DNA from: Pelargonium cotyledonis
Lineage: Eukaryota; Streptophyta; Magnoliopsida; Geraniales; Geraniaceae
NCBI GenBank assembly: GCA_036897625.1
Contig: JAYMTA010000007.1
Span: 1-64,000 of the forward strand
DNA: 64,000 bases
Reading direction: 5' to 3'
Below, piece by piece: positions 39,101 through 52,049 of this stretch; position 1 is the first letter of the stretch; every line of letters begins with the position of its first letter. The notes under the pieces were generated by a model. That model was not told the DNA's origin. It saw only the letters and a list, made by a program, of their open reading frames with translations, and did no database searches. Made by a program: the position numbers and the translations under genes.

Positions 39101-41252
39101 AGCCTGAGTTTGAGTTGGTAACTTTTCTATAAGAAAACAGCCTTTAATACAGGGGAATCCCTTAAATATGTTTCTTGATCACTGTGTTATCAAATTCCTA
39201 TTTATCTTTGCAGTAAGAAATGAAAGCTTCGTTACAGAGAATTGCGTGTATTTTGTTAGTGAAAGTTATTCTATTCTCTAAATAAAAGATATAGAAGAGA
39301 CAGCCTCGTTAGGTATATAAGGTATCAAATGAGTAGGAGTCCATTGGATAGAACTCAAGTACTGGGTATCCCGTTGACAGAGAGTTTTAGATAAAGCAGC
39401 TTTACTCCGGAATCTTGTTATCAATTAATGTCCTCATCCATCTAATTTTAGTATTAAAACGTATACTATTTCGCGGCTATTATAGAGATTCCAAATATTC
39501 CTTTCTATCTAAGTAATTTGAAAAATTTCCCGGAATAGTTATTATGAGTTTTTAGTACTTAAAAGTACTTCTTGATTTTTAAAAGCCTAACCCGCTCCTG
39601 GAAAAAGTATCCTACAAAAAGTAACTTAATTTCTGGAAAAATAGAATAAATAGGCCCCTGCCTTACAAAGCGTTTTTAGTAGTATTTAGGACAGGAACCG
39701 ATCCATGTTTAACACGAGCCACTTCATACAAAAATTTGTGGATTCCCCTTAGCAGGGTACTCCTTTGGGTTACTCGAGACTTCATTCAGGTATTACTATT
39801 TAATAAGTATAACTCAAAAGTATACATACCAGGACATCCGTTACACTCTTTTTTTAGAAGCGCCTTTAGATATCAAAATTCAGTACCCTGCTAGTTTGCT
39901 AAAATCTTGCTTTGTATGTAAAATTTCTGAGAATCCCGCCTAAATAGGATACAAAAAGAAATAGGAATCTCGGTAATTCGAAAATAACTGACAAACTTTT
40001 TGCATAAATGCTTTAACGTTTCCCTCCTAAATAGGAATTCTTATCTCTTTCCAAAAAGGGGATAATATTATATACATACTGCTTTTATACTTTTATAAAC
40101 CATTCAGTTCTTGGCTAATTTTCTACGGGACTTATAAACTTTCCACACCCCCTTTTTCTCAAGATTTTTAGGACAATCTCGTTGTAAAATCGCTTTAATA
40201 GGTGTCATAAAAGGGTGGAGGGCTCCTAATAAAAGTCTTTACTCGCCCATCCTTCAAACTGATAAAGCTATATCTTAAAACCTCTTTTCGCCTGCATTTG
40301 CTAATACTACAAGGGGCCCCGATAGGTAGAGTACAGAAGGGTACTAAACTAAATTGTCTTGGTTGTTGTCTAACGTATCTCATCATTATAAGACTCTGAA
40401 GTTAGTCTTAACTTTTGTAATAGGGGATATATAAAGTTAAATCAATAAAATGATGGTAGTGTTTGTTATAGGTTTATAAAATACTTGATATACTCAAGAT
40501 ATCAGAGAATTCCTCTGGATACAATCTCAGGTAAGGTATTTTTTTACTTATTTAAAGGTCTTAATTAGAAATTCCTAGTTAGCCTGCAACGAAAAGTCGA
40601 GATATATTACATGATCTAGCAAAGATAAAGGTTCAACCTTGTGAGTACTCTGGCTTGTTTATTGTCTATATATGTATATGTCTAGTTGAGTTTTATTCTC
40701 TTTACTCCATCTTTATCTGAATTAGTACTCATTTTTTGAATTAACAAATCGAGAGCAACCCATTATAAAACTAGAATAATAGTGCCCGATATTATAACTA
40801 AGTTAGCTGTCTCGTTTTCCTTTGTAGAGTGAGTTTTTCTCAGTTTCACTTCAATAAGAAAGCTGAGCTTACTTGCAATAGGGGAGTATGCTTTTTTAAA
40901 GTACTAGGACCTTAAGTTAAGACATTTCACCACTAGGATTAGGGTATTCCATTTATTTTCAGTTCTTGAAAAATTTCGTATTAAAACTCCAACAATTGCA
41001 GGATAAAAAAGTATACAACTTATATAAGATATTTTTAAAAAGGACTTACCTAATTCTTAGATACAAATATGTGTATAATATAGCTTTTCTGAGAAGCAAC
41101 AAATTCTCTTCATTAAGTAATGAAATACTCTTGGTACTGCTGGATAAGCTTGTTCTGCTACCTACTTTTTGATTAGTCTTTGAACGCAAAAGTAAAGCAA
41201 ACCCTTCTTGGATAATAGCGTTTTCATTATAGTATAGGCTCGCATTGAGATA
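39101..41252. other. Gene-free stretch
   Basis: A 63-codon minus frame (40195-40386) and overlapping frames on both strands at about 40966-41261 (68 codons +, 71 codons -) are present without recognisable features. The paired overlapping frames reflect a local shortage of stop triplets, not two genes. GGGCCC occurs at 40314. Confidence 0.5.
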
Positions 41253-41627
41253 TTGGACCACGAGTGCTCGGTACTTAGTTTGACTGAAGAGAGCGCGTTC
41301 CTATCCTATTTAATAAAACTCATAGAGGGTACCTTGATCCACTGTGAACCCCCTTTATTAGGCTTACGGAATTCCTCCCAAGGATCCTTAATTGGCAGGC
41401 TGATTCTAAAAAATAGGGTTTTACTTACGTTTCTATCCAGAAATTTAACAAAATTCCTATATACTCGTTTACTTTTGAGTCGAGTATTCTCCTTTTTGGG
41501 CATACCCCCCTCCCTATTCGTGATGCTCGACGTTTATTCTTTCTTCTATAAAGAATATGGAATACTCGATCATATAAATGCTGCCCGATACAACTTAAAA
41601 ATACTTATAAAATTGACTATAACATAG
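41253..41627 (+). other. 124-codon open frame, unassigned
   Basis: The second longest frame in the window. It starts with TTG, not ATG, and has no ribosome-binding-like purine run at a useful distance. The product is rich in Leu, Ser, Phe and Arg, with no transmembrane periodicity clear enough to call and no motif I recognise. At this composition roughly one frame of this length is expected by chance in 64 kb. A 65-codon frame on the opposite strand overlaps it. It is recorded as a candidate only; I infer no function. Confidence 0.12.
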
Positions 41628-44600
41628 ATTGGATTTTTGCTTGGGATAACAATGAAATTACATCGTAGTAAAAAAACCTTGCTGGAATAAGAAACTTAGA
41701 ACAATGATTTCCTATAACAAAAATACAGAGAAATAAGGCAATCCTTTCCCTTCTCTCAATCCGCATTTAACCTTGTACTTGTTGTTATTTTTCACGGTGC
41801 TCTGACTGAAGAGTTGAATTACTTGTTAACATGAGCTTATTCGAGTTATTGAGAGTAGATAGCTTCAGGGAAATAGGAAGGAGTTCTGCTCTACAATTGA
41901 GTCCGGATTTTCCTTTTTTAAGGACTTAAGGAGTAAGAGTTTCTTTAGTTAGTTTGGAATATATAGGATAATAGCAAAAGAAAGCTTTCCCATTCCCGGT
42001 TTTTAATTCTTAGTCTTAGGAGTGTTATGAAACTTGAACTTCTTGTGAGTAAAAAGGGAGGATTACTTTTATGTGGATCTGAACAAAATACTTACCAGTG
42101 CTAGAAATAACGTTTAAGTTTTATCTGTATCTTTTGAATTCTATCCAGTTGAATAGCTTGTACAACCTGAGGACACTTAATTAGTGTATTCCATGTAGAT
42201 AATTGCTGTAAAGCATCTATGACTGTCCATAAGATAAAAGAAAAACTCACTATTATTATATAAATCGATATATCTTTTGTTAACACTTGATACTGCAGTC
42301 TATGCTTCAATGAAAGTCGTTGGTTTATTTCAAATAAGAAGTAAACTATAACCAAAACGTTACTAAATTGAAGCTTTACCAAAGTAATTGAGCACATTGT
42401 CTAGTTTCTTATGTCTCTTATTTTATCTAGTTCTAATAAAGTATTGATTTTCTTTCCTTTTTGTATAGTTCTAGCCTTACGATACCCGTGGAATGAAGCG
42501 AGGATTTTTATAAATAAAATTAAGGGAGCAGGGTACATAGCAGATTAGCTGAAGATAAGTAAGACATGGAAACTTTCTTGCTAAATTTAATTACAGTGCT
42601 TTCGAAAAGGGAAAGCGCTCGGGATCCAATTACACACAAGGGAATTTTACTACATTTAGTCACTACATCTCTCTAAAATCGGGGTTCTTAAAGTATAAAA
42701 AAGTTTTTTCAGTAAAAGGTTACTGCAAATTATTCTATATAAACTTTTGCCCTTGCTTTAACTTATCTAGGTGTCCTTACTTTATATTTATTAGAAACCC
42801 TGGCAAAGCTACTTTTAGGGTATCCCTTCTTGTTTAAAGGCTTTTCGGGTTTTTGGTAGCTATTTAATAGGATCCCTGGAGGAATCTAAGATCCAGAGCT
42901 GGCTTAGGAAAAACTAGAGTGGGTAGTATCCTAATTGAACAAGATTTTTTAGCTAAATACACTGGGTATTATAGATCACTTTTCTTAAACTACATATTAA
43001 TTTCTGAGAATAAGAAAGTTAATGAGTGCTAGGTCTTTCCTTTTCTACGCGGGTAAGTTGCATTCCGATATAGATTTAAAAATCTTGTTCAAGTAGCGGT
43101 CTATATAATATCTATACTTAACAACCCAGAGGAGATCTCAAAAAACATGGATTCGAGAGAGTCCGCGTGTCCTAGCGAAGGTAAAAAATGCACTCATGGG
43201 CTATAGTATAAAACAAAAAGTGTATAAATCTGTTCGTTCGTATTAAATGTTTTTTGGAACCCTGAAATGGAAAGCAGGGTATCTTCTCGAAGATTCTTCC
43301 TTTATCATATGTAGAATTTAGTTTTACGCTGTTAGAACTTCTTATTATTCCCAGTTTCAAGAGAAGTATGTAAGTAAGTATAGATTCTTAGTATCTAACA
43401 AGTTATAGCGAAGCCCTAATATGTTTAGCTTACTACTAAATATAGGGAATAGGGCAATCTTTTCCGGAAAGGGTTATCCTTTAGGGGTTTCCTTTAATAA
43501 ACAAAGAGACTCCTTTAGTAAAGTTAACAGTTTCTGATGGGGGATTCTCAACAGACTCTAAGATTTCTTTTACCTGTGATTACCAAGTCTCCACTACAGA
43601 GATAGCAATACCAACTAAACTTATTAATAGCGCTTCTTTCTACTTTGCTTTATGATCTTGCCTTAATATTTTATACAATACCTACTAGGAATTACTCGCT
43701 TCGTGGAGTCTTCTTTCATTGTTATAAGTAATTTCAGGGCATAGATCCAGAGTAAGAGCGGCTGCTTCTTATTAGAGGGCTCCCTCTTTAAGAACTTTTT
43801 AAATATAAGGATATCACTAAAATACCAAAAAAGTTTAAATACTTCGATAAATAAAGTTGACTTTGCAAAAAGGGGCTTCAATATATAAATTCCTTATCCC
43901 TACCTGAGATTTAGTTTAGAAGTTTCCTATTCCAATCTAACAAAGTTTTAAGAATGAGTCGAAATGCGAAATGCTTTGTCTAAAAAACCTTAGAAATTGA
44001 AATAAGGGTCCTTTTAGAAGAATACAATACACGCTCTACCTACTTTTAGTTCTTTAATTATACCAAATAGGCTAGGTGTTATCGAAAATCACAGGGTACG
44101 CGTAATTAAGTCCTGCAAAAGACTATCCGGTCAATCAATTTCCATTTCCCATTAATGTATAACAAAACTTGGAATCATGTTGTCTTTCAAGCTAAAGCTC
44201 ACTGCAGTTAGGAAGTCACTTCTTCTTTATACTTTATAAATGAACCCGTGAACTTAATGTATTTGAACCCTCAGTTTTCATCAACTCTAGAAGTCATTCC
44301 TCTACTTTACAAATTTTTTAAAGAGTTCCTTCTTAATTTAAAGTTAAGGGAATCCTCCAACTCAGACGCTATTGAATAACAATTTTACTTCTACTCAAGA
44401 TAAGGAACAGAGTACAAGAAAAACGGTACGAGTTGAAACCCGGCTATGGCTCCTAGAATGAGAAATCTTGTAAGTCATTCATTCATTCTATAATCCAAGT
44501 TGACAGACCAACAGAACAGATGGTAGTACAAACCTGAATCGGCGAGACAAACAAGGGGTTCAAGTATGTTCATTACAGAGATTTAAGGTTTTGTAGAAAA

Positions 44601-44936
44601 GTCTGTATGTTTTTTTTTTCTAAATATGAATGCTTATATAGAATCGCTTATAGAGAGGGGAGAAGACTAATGAATTTGGGAGAGTAATAGCTTAATGAAG
44701 CAATGGTTTTTTGAGTGAGCTAGTGTCTTTTACTATTTCTATACAGTGGGTTACTTTATCTTTAAGTTCGGAAAGTTGTAGATTACTTAATTGTGAATTG
44801 TGTTTGTCTGGTTGGTAAAAGGAATTCATTTTACTTAGGCTTATACTAGGGCTCTTTCTAACCCAACACAAAATGAGGGTTCTCTGTCCTGCATACTCTT
44901 TGACAAATACATCAATTCCGGAATACTTTATTCTAA
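41628..44936. other. Mostly gene-free stretch
   Basis: A 98-codon minus frame (42101-42397, hydrophobic and unrecognised) plus 62- and 72-codon minus frames (43172-43360, 43663-43881). At 41800-41970 the plus strand becomes G+T-rich and contains GAGCTTATTCGAG, close to the repeated 11-mer of the 24.7-26.25 kb block; it may be a fragment of the same element. Minus-strand T-arm-like sequences occur at about 44255-44275 (GAGGGTTCAAATAC) and 44425-44450. GGATCC is at 42622 and 42870. Confidence 0.5.
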
Positions 44937-45000
44937 CAAAAACGGTTTGAACCTACGGTCGCTAGATTAGGAGCTCAACATTCTGACAACGGAAAAAGTT
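44937..45000 (-). pseudogene. tRNA-like 3' part, possibly Arg-type
   Basis: On the minus strand GTTGAGCTCCTAATCTAGC is followed by GACCGTAGGTTCAAACCG, a variable loop and T arm in the normal order. If the 7-base loop is CTCCTAA, the anticodon is CCT (Arg), though the supporting stem is weak with one mismatch and wobbles. No clear D arm is present upstream. Identity is tentative. Confidence 0.35.
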
Positions 45001-47010
45001 GACTCAGTCTTGTTTGTTATAGACGAATATTACACTTTTGTTTTATTTAGAGCAGAGTCTTTTAGGGGTTCGCGGGGTTTCCTTTTTTATGTGCTGCGGC
45101 TTTGTGAGATCTATATTCACTCATTCATTCTCGTTGCTTCCAGGTTCAGTCAATATACTTATGCAAAAGCTTCCTAAGAACTCTTCAATATTTAATTTCT
45201 AGATTTCTTTTTTAATTTCGTACATATAATTAGAGATTTTATTATACAACCAAACAATATGTAAATTAGCAAGAAGTTAGAGAGCTAGAATTGATTTTGT
45301 GCTGTTCAACCGGAGACCGGGGTCTTGGCAAAAACACTTCCGGAATCTATATAAGATCAAGCCCACCTTTAACCGAGAATAACTCTTAATCGAATACTTT
45401 TAGCTCTAATAAATATATTTTATAAAAGTTTGATTAATCTATATAAACTAAAGAATATACTTTAACAAATTTAATGTAGTAATTTATATATCTGGTCCAG
45501 GTTCCTCTATAAAAACAAGCCTTGTAATTTGGATTCCACTTCCTTTACTCTTAAACAAAAGGTTAAACTTTCAGGATTTTTATTAACTGTATATCGAAGA
45601 ACCCATACTATTCTACTGAAAGAATATATCGAAACTCGGAACTCTAACCCTTGCTTAACCAGTACCAGTAATCGATGTAGAATTCTTTAGAGTGTTCAAA
45701 CCCATAAAATCAAGAGTCACTTCTCATTTAGAACAAAAGTTGATGGTTCAAAACCGACTTTACTTATAGCCCTAGGTTTTACAAGGAATTGCCCTTATTA
45801 ACTCTTAAAAATGTAATTATTGTGACTAAATATGTCTTACCCTGGGGTCCGATAGGGTAGTAGTAATTCATGGCTAACTTATAAAAGGTGGGAAATATTA
45901 GTATTTCTTGAAATTCGTTTAGGTATCTTAGATAATAGAGGAGCCCGCCTTGCAAAATATACAGAATATAAGATTAATTCTTACGTTTTTCCTATATACA
46001 AATAGATTAAGCTCATCCTGTATACTGTCTCAAATCTAGTAAGTATGTGTAATTTTTAAGTATTTAAAGTAAAGCCTGGGCTGTTCTCTTAATGTAAGGG
46101 TCATGCGCAGGTTCGAAGCGCTTTACGAGGAGTCTAAAGGATCCAAGACTAATAAACACTCACCTAGATATGCTGCACTGAATCCGGGTTGACTCCACAG
46201 TTAAAGCTAACAAAACAAATACAAAAAGAGTAATCCTCCTTAAACAACTATACTATCATTACTATACCATATACATAACTATAAGCGAACTCTCGATACA
46301 TTATTAGCAACCGAGTCTTAAGATTCTAATTATAGCCGCAGGTCTTATCAAGAGGAGGAGGACCTTATTTACAGAGGGAATCCTAGCACCAAAAAGCTGC
46401 AGGTATTTTGACAAGTCCAGGTTATAAAAAAGTTACTAAGCTCCACGGGAATCCCAGTAACATGCAAGCAGCAGGAGTAAGAAAGCCAGCTCGGGAAGAC
46501 TCAGAAGAGGGCTCCAAAAGGAAATTATTGGAAGTCAAAGTCTTGCTATTAAAAAAGAGTTTTCCGGCAAATAAATTGAAGTTTTAGTCCCGCAATAACA
46601 ATAAACAATAGCTTGTTGAGTATCCCTTAGAGCCCCTACTCTTGGAAATCAGATTATACGGCTGTTCTTAAAAGTTTGAATCTTGTAAATAAGAACCTAA
46701 GAAAGGATTCTTCTGTTTATACCGCCCCAATCACTACTCTGTATGGACTCGAAAAGGGGTTTTATTAGTTGCTGGAAGAAATCATATACGGATCTTATGT
46801 ATTAAAGTTGGAAATTACTTAACTTCGCAGATAAAATTACTAACTAAAATCGTAAAAAGAAACCCTCTATCAAAGGATATCACAAATAGATAGCTAAAGT
46901 CGCTAAAAATAAAGAAACTCTAGCTACGGGCATGGCACAGGACTACCCGTCTCTAACTAATAAAGAATTTCCAATGAATAGAATTTTTTTTAGATGAATT
47001 CCCTATACTA
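45001..47010. other. Gene-free stretch with tRNA T-arm fragments
   Basis: No open frame of 60 codons. Plus-strand GTTGATGGTTCAAAACCGAC at about 45740-45759 and CGCAGGTTCGAAGCG at about 46106-46120 resemble tRNA T arms, but both lack a recognisable D arm and anticodon stem at the right distance. GGATCC is at 46139. Confidence 0.45.
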
Positions 47011-47070
47011 TAATGGCAGAACTTGAACCCGCGGGATTCCTATTCAAAGCTGCCTTGCTCTACTATGGAT
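47011..47070 (-). pseudogene. tRNA-like 3' half
   Basis: Minus strand: TAGAGCAAGGCAG (end of D arm into an anticodon stem), CTTTGAA as a possible 7-base loop, then CCCGCGGGTTCAAGTTCTGCC as T arm and acceptor 3' end. The 5' acceptor is lost and the anticodon stem is weak. A TTG (Gln) anticodon is possible but not secure. Confidence 0.3.
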
Positions 47071-47652
47071 AAATTATAAAAAGCGTATTGGCTTTATGGG
47101 ATCAGAGTTCTGACTTTAGGATTAGGGCGAACCCCTTACTGAACTCGTAGGCAAGAGAAAACTCTAGTTTTTTTGCTTACTATGGTAAGAATTCTTATAA
47201 TAGTTTTTCTGGGGATGCCTTCAAAGAGCGGCTTATCAACAAGATTTTTAAATCACTTATACTTATGTCTTATGTAGAGTCTATTAGAGTGTTATGAAAA
47301 AGGGCCCCTCAAGAGGATTGGATTGGATTAGTTTAGAACAAAGTCTTAATCTAGATCTAGTCCATAGGTTCACAGTAGGGTCGCCTTAAAAAGTACACTC
47401 TTAAGGATTCCAATTGAAAGGCGGGCTTACCTATACATTGTTATAAAACGTCCATTTAATAAGAATTTTTGCGTAAAACCCCTTTTTATTGCAGGATTTC
47501 AACCTTTGTTTTACATATCACTAAGTATACGCGTTAACTTGCTCTTAGATACTAGTATAATTTAATTTATTTATTTCGTAGCAGTAAAAGAAAAGAATTA
47601 TGATATAAAAATTTGTAGAAAAGAAAGGGAGGCCAAGCCGATACTTATGAAA

Positions 47653-47747
47653 CTGTGAATTGTATGAGTCCGTTTTCTGGTATACTGTGAAAATTATGAA
47701 TTGTTTGTTTAAGTATGAAACTTAGAATTCACAGATTCTCAAACAAT
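47653..47747. repeat. Nested short inverted repeats
   Basis: CTGTGAATT at 47653-47661 is complementary to AATTCACAG at 47726-47734. ATTGTTTG at 47700-47707 is complementary to CAAACAAT at 47740-47747. The two pairs interleave, so they cannot both form simple hairpins at once. They could be alternative folds or chance. Confidence 0.35.
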
Positions 47748-47807
47748 GAAATCTCCTTTTTCTTAACTGAGGAAGGGGGAGTTTCAGGTATGATGTTTAT
47801 TCTAAGT

Positions 47808-48275
47808 TCAGGTAGTTCGGAAGTAAGTGCAGTTTGACCTTATATTCTCAAGACGGGTACTAAGCCCCATATGCCGAGTAACATGAAAGGTACAAGGATA
47901 GAGAGTACATCTAATACTAGGAGTAGTGTGTATCTGAAGAGTATTAGAAATCCAAAGAGGTGTAGCTCCAAAGAGAGGTATGCGGAAGACTAAGCAAATA
48001 AGTCTAGCTATGAGGAGTATGAAACAAGGGCACTCATAAGTCAGAAAGGTTAAGAGTTTCTTTGAGATATAGGCAAAGTTAAGGTAAAGGCTACGATCCT
48101 CCATAGTAAGAAAGGAAGGAATAAGAAGATGGGGAACAAGAAGTTTAGTACCCGTAAGAGGAATCCTAAGACAAATAGTATAGCGCATAAGATAGGTATA
48201 AGTACAGCTCTCAAGACTTAGAGAGGTATAAGAAAACAGATACCAATTATAGGAAATCCTAATAACCAAGAGCAT
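47808..48275 (-). other. 155-codon open frame, unassigned
   Basis: The longest open frame in the window. It starts with ATG at 48275 on the minus strand. The predicted product is rich in Leu, Ile, Thr, Ser and Cys (about ten Cys, scattered), with several hydrophobic runs (for example FILLIARLICLVF near residue 87) but no motif or family I recognise. The plus strand here is strongly purine-rich with AGTA/GTATGA words, which leaves few stops on the minus strand; that alone can explain the length. The chance of such a frame in 64 kb at average composition is roughly one in ten. A small membrane protein cannot be excluded. Confidence 0.2.
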
Positions 48276-48290
48276 CTTTTCCTAGTCTGT

Positions 48291-50699
48291 GTAAGTAATA
48301 AAAACCCAGGTAAAGAGTCTCTAACCAACAGCCTTTGCCCGGTTCATAAACAAGGTTAATTTTATTTACCGGCAGCTTGTTTCGTAGTCTGTAAAGAAGT
48401 TTTAAAAAAGAAAGACTTCGAGTTTGTAAAGTATTGACTTAAAAAGGATGCTATATAGATATTGTTTATTCCTGAATTTCTTTGTTAAAGCAGTTATGTA
48501 GCTATTTAAAGTCTTTTACAAAGTTCCCTTGTTTCTAAGTTTTCAATTTACTGAACTACACAGGATTTTACTTTAAAGTAACTCAATGTTTTTTTTAGAA
48601 ATAGACAAGAAAAAGGCAGCTTAGTAGTCAGAGAGTTGTCTTGTACATGCGCCCCTTTGCACTCCCGCCTTTCGCCTCGGAATCCTTCATAACTGTTTGT
48701 TAGTAGTTAAGAATTTAAATTGTTAAAGATTCTCTTGAGTTTTTGAGTAATCTAATTTCTTTGCTAGACTTTGCTTGGCATATGGGGATGCCACAAAGTA
48801 ATATTATTAGGATTCTCCAATATTCGTGTTATTTATGAAATTGTGACAAAGTCAAGATGACACAAATAAATTCAAGAATAAACAAACCACACGCCCATAA
48901 ACAAATACCGAGCTTCTGCTTCAAAACGGGATGCTGACTCATAGCTCGAAACAAGGCCAGTTAAGAAAACATTGATCGACATAACTGTACAAAAGCCCGT
49001 ATAGAAGGAATTCCAATTCAATTTGAATAAGAAACCGAAAGGCGTAAATCCACTACCTTTCATTTTATTACTACGCCAAAAAGTTGACACCTTCTATTAA
49101 AACTTTTGGTGCCTTTATGTTTTAAACCCGTGTTACTAGAGGGTTTATTATAAGTGGAAGCCCCCTCAATTAAGAGTAAGACTTTTTTAGATATATGTGT
49201 AAAAATAAAGTTTTATCTTTACTTATTGTGAAAATAAAGGAAGTGGTGAGGAAAAGAATCTTTAGACTAAAACAACAAGCAGTTACTCTGCCCAAAATAA
49301 CAAAAAGAGTTTTCACTAAGTAATATGGCTATTAAAATGGATTCATGGGCTACATATTATACAAGACTATCTCTGACTTAAAGTAGGATTTTTATAAGAT
49401 TTTATTTAAGGAGATACTTTTTGCGATCTTAGTAGCTAGCACTGTATAGATGATATAACCCTAGAAGGATTAGTAAGGGTTCTTGTACCCGACCGTAGGC
49501 ATCCAGAGTAAGGGAAATGCTATATAGTATATTGAGTATACCTATTTATGCTATAACCAACAATTGGGAAACGGAACCTCTTTGACTTTAACTTCTTTAG
49601 CCTCCTTGCTTTCTTACTCTTGTTTTCCTTTATGAGTAGAATCACAAATTTACGATACCCTAATTTCTTCAGCGCTTTAGAGTCCTACTAAGGAAGTAGC
49701 CGGTGCTATCTCATGATCTTATAAAAGGTCTCAATACTAAGAAATTTCTTGCAAAGCTCCAAGCTATTCGGGGTTTTTTATCAGAAATCAGAGCAATCTC
49801 AAGGAAACCGGCTCCTTATTTATTTGGTCAATCTGTTCCACTTGCTAAGATAATCCTGTATTTTGAAGTAGACTCCCTTTTTTACCTGCTTAATTTTTAG
49901 AATATCGACTAAGCGATATATTGCGAAGCTTATATAGTTACATTCATTTTTTAGTAACTGAATTCTAGAGTACTCTTTGTACCCTTTGATATTTAAAGGG
50001 CCCCCTAGCTGTAAGTCCAGGGATTTTCTTTTAAGTCTAAGCGGGGCGGGATAATACCTGGATAGTGTTCTAAAAGGAGATACTTAAAAACAAGGAAGGT
50101 TACAAAACAGAATGTCTTATAATTTATGCTTGACTCAAGAGCTCTATCATAGTTTTTAATACAGGGGATATACAACTTAACAGATTCTGATATGTATAAA
50201 TGTTTAGTAATTATCACATGTCTATGTTTTTTCACCCGAATGGAGAGTCCCTAATAAAAAGTAAGGGCTTCGATAAGTCCTCCTTAGTCCAGGAGATCCT
50301 AGCTGAAACCATTCCTCGCAGTCCTCTTTAGCTTTCCAATTAACAATTCACTTTAACCGGAAACAAAGGTGCTACTAAATAAAGAGATTGAGTAAGTACT
50401 TTGCCTTGACTAAATAGAATAGGTGTGCTTACTTTTCTATATATTCCAGATTAGGACTGCCGGAATAAGTAAACAGAGACACTAGACCTATTATTTACTT
50501 TGACTCCATTAGATTTGTCATTATCAGGAATGGTAAACACTTGAACAAAAGGAACACAAAAGCCATCTACTTACCCTGACACTTGCTTGCATAACTCCCT
50601 GCACGGCACGTGCACATGACCGGAATTCGGTTGGTTGACAGAAGAAAAGACCCCAATGGATACTAGGAAATTAGGAATTCGATTTAGAACTTTTCCCAG
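48291..50699. other. Gene-free stretch
   Basis: Frames of 72 codons (48872-49090 -), 65 (49703-49900 +) and 76 (50005-50235 -) are unrecognised. GGGCCC occurs at 49998. No RNA gene or repeat was found. Confidence 0.5.
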
Positions 50700-52030
50700 G
50701 TAAAGCTATACTAACTCCTTGTGCAATATAGAATAGATCGGGTAAGATAAAATACAAAGAAAATATAAGGATCCCTTTTAAAGAGTTACTTTCCTCAGAA
50801 AAACTGCTGACTTTGCTGTAACTAGATAGTGCACAAATCTTATAGACTCTAACTCTAAACTAGACTCCATCTTATAATTGTAAACTTCCGAAAGCAAAGA
50901 AATTAATAGAAAGAGGAAAAACATTGTTATGAAACTGCCCTTACTGAAAACAATTCTCGTTAAAGATAAAAAGAACTCTGCGTAACATAAAAAACATTCA
51001 CTTGAGCAGGATACTTCTTCCAAAGCCCTGGAGACTTTTCTGTATTTAGAATTACTTAAATTCTTCATCCCAACTCGAGAATAAAACAAACAACCCTAAA
51101 GTTATTATCTAAAATGCCTGTACTTCAGGTACTCAGTAATGAGTCGTTTTTTTTTGTACATTTACCTCTGAAAACATTTGATTCTTATAGTTCCAATTCT
51201 TGTAAATGAATCCTTTGAGCCAAAGCCTTGAGGCAAAATACTGCTAGAACTCTTATTTATTATATTACTTTATCTCTATCCGGATACTATAAAGACCGCA
51301 GAACAGAAAGGAACACTCTCTCTCTTTAATAAGCCTTAGGAACTAAAACACAAGAAGACCAAGGACAACTACTACCTCTAAAGAAATCACCTTTAGATAA
51401 AAATACCAGGAAATACAGAGCTGCCAGGCCTGTGTTCATTAACTTCCCTTTGTTAAAGCTAGAGATACTGGTCGTACAAAGAGGATAAGAACCTTCTGGT
51501 GCATAGATAAAATCCTCAAAATCCCAGTTTCTAAAACCTAGCCCTACTCTCATACCCTTTACTCGGAGCTAGAAGAAGACCCTTAACTTCAGTTTTCTAT
51601 ATCAGAATCAGACCCGGTTTCTTAAAGACAAATAAACTAGACTCTCAGATAACCTAGAAACTCTTGACCGAGCTGCCAAATATCAAGACTTCTTTACTAG
51701 ATCGGAATACTAAGAAATTGGATTCTCTGGTTTACAACAAAACTATGAAGGAACTCCTTGCATAAACTCCTGTAGAATAGAATGTCAAGAACGAAAAGAG
51801 CTTGGACTGCATAGTACACTTACTTATCCAAGAACGACAGCTCTGACTAGCCTTTACCAGCTTACAGAATACAGGAACTCCTTTGCTACAACAAAAAGTA
51901 GACAGAATACAATCTTGTTCCTTTACTGGCTTACAATGTAATGGGATTTCCCAAGGTTTTGACTTTCGGGAATATAATAAAGAGTTATAGCTATAGCTCT
52001 CAAGAAACAAGTAAGTCCTAACTTAAGAAG
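50700..52030 (-). repeat. A+C-rich block (G+T-rich on the minus strand)
   Basis: In sampled lines the plus strand carries 37-40 A+C per 60 bases and C exceeds G by about 1.5-2 to 1. Minus-strand frames of 103 (50778-51089), 75 (51326-51553) and 92 codons (51732-52010) result and are unrecognised. On the minus strand near 51930 and 51865 the words GTAAGCCAGTAAAGG and GTAAGCTGGTAAAGG occur, close to TAAGCCGGTAAAG in the block at 24.7-26.25 kb. This suggests an inverted, diverged relative of that block, but no long alignment could be established by eye. Confidence 0.35.
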
Positions 52031-52049
52031 AAGCCTAGTTCTCAAAGTA

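Noticed and set aside
40966-41627. Two plus-strand frames of 68 and 124 codons as one interrupted gene
   Set aside because: Both start with TTG, overlapping frames on the other strand are equally long, and no protein family is recognisable.
13806-48030. Shared 14-mer GTATGAAACAAGGG at 13806 and 48017 linking two purine-rich patches
   Set aside because: Repeats of up to 17-18 bases are expected by chance in 64 kb at this composition, and the flanks do not align.
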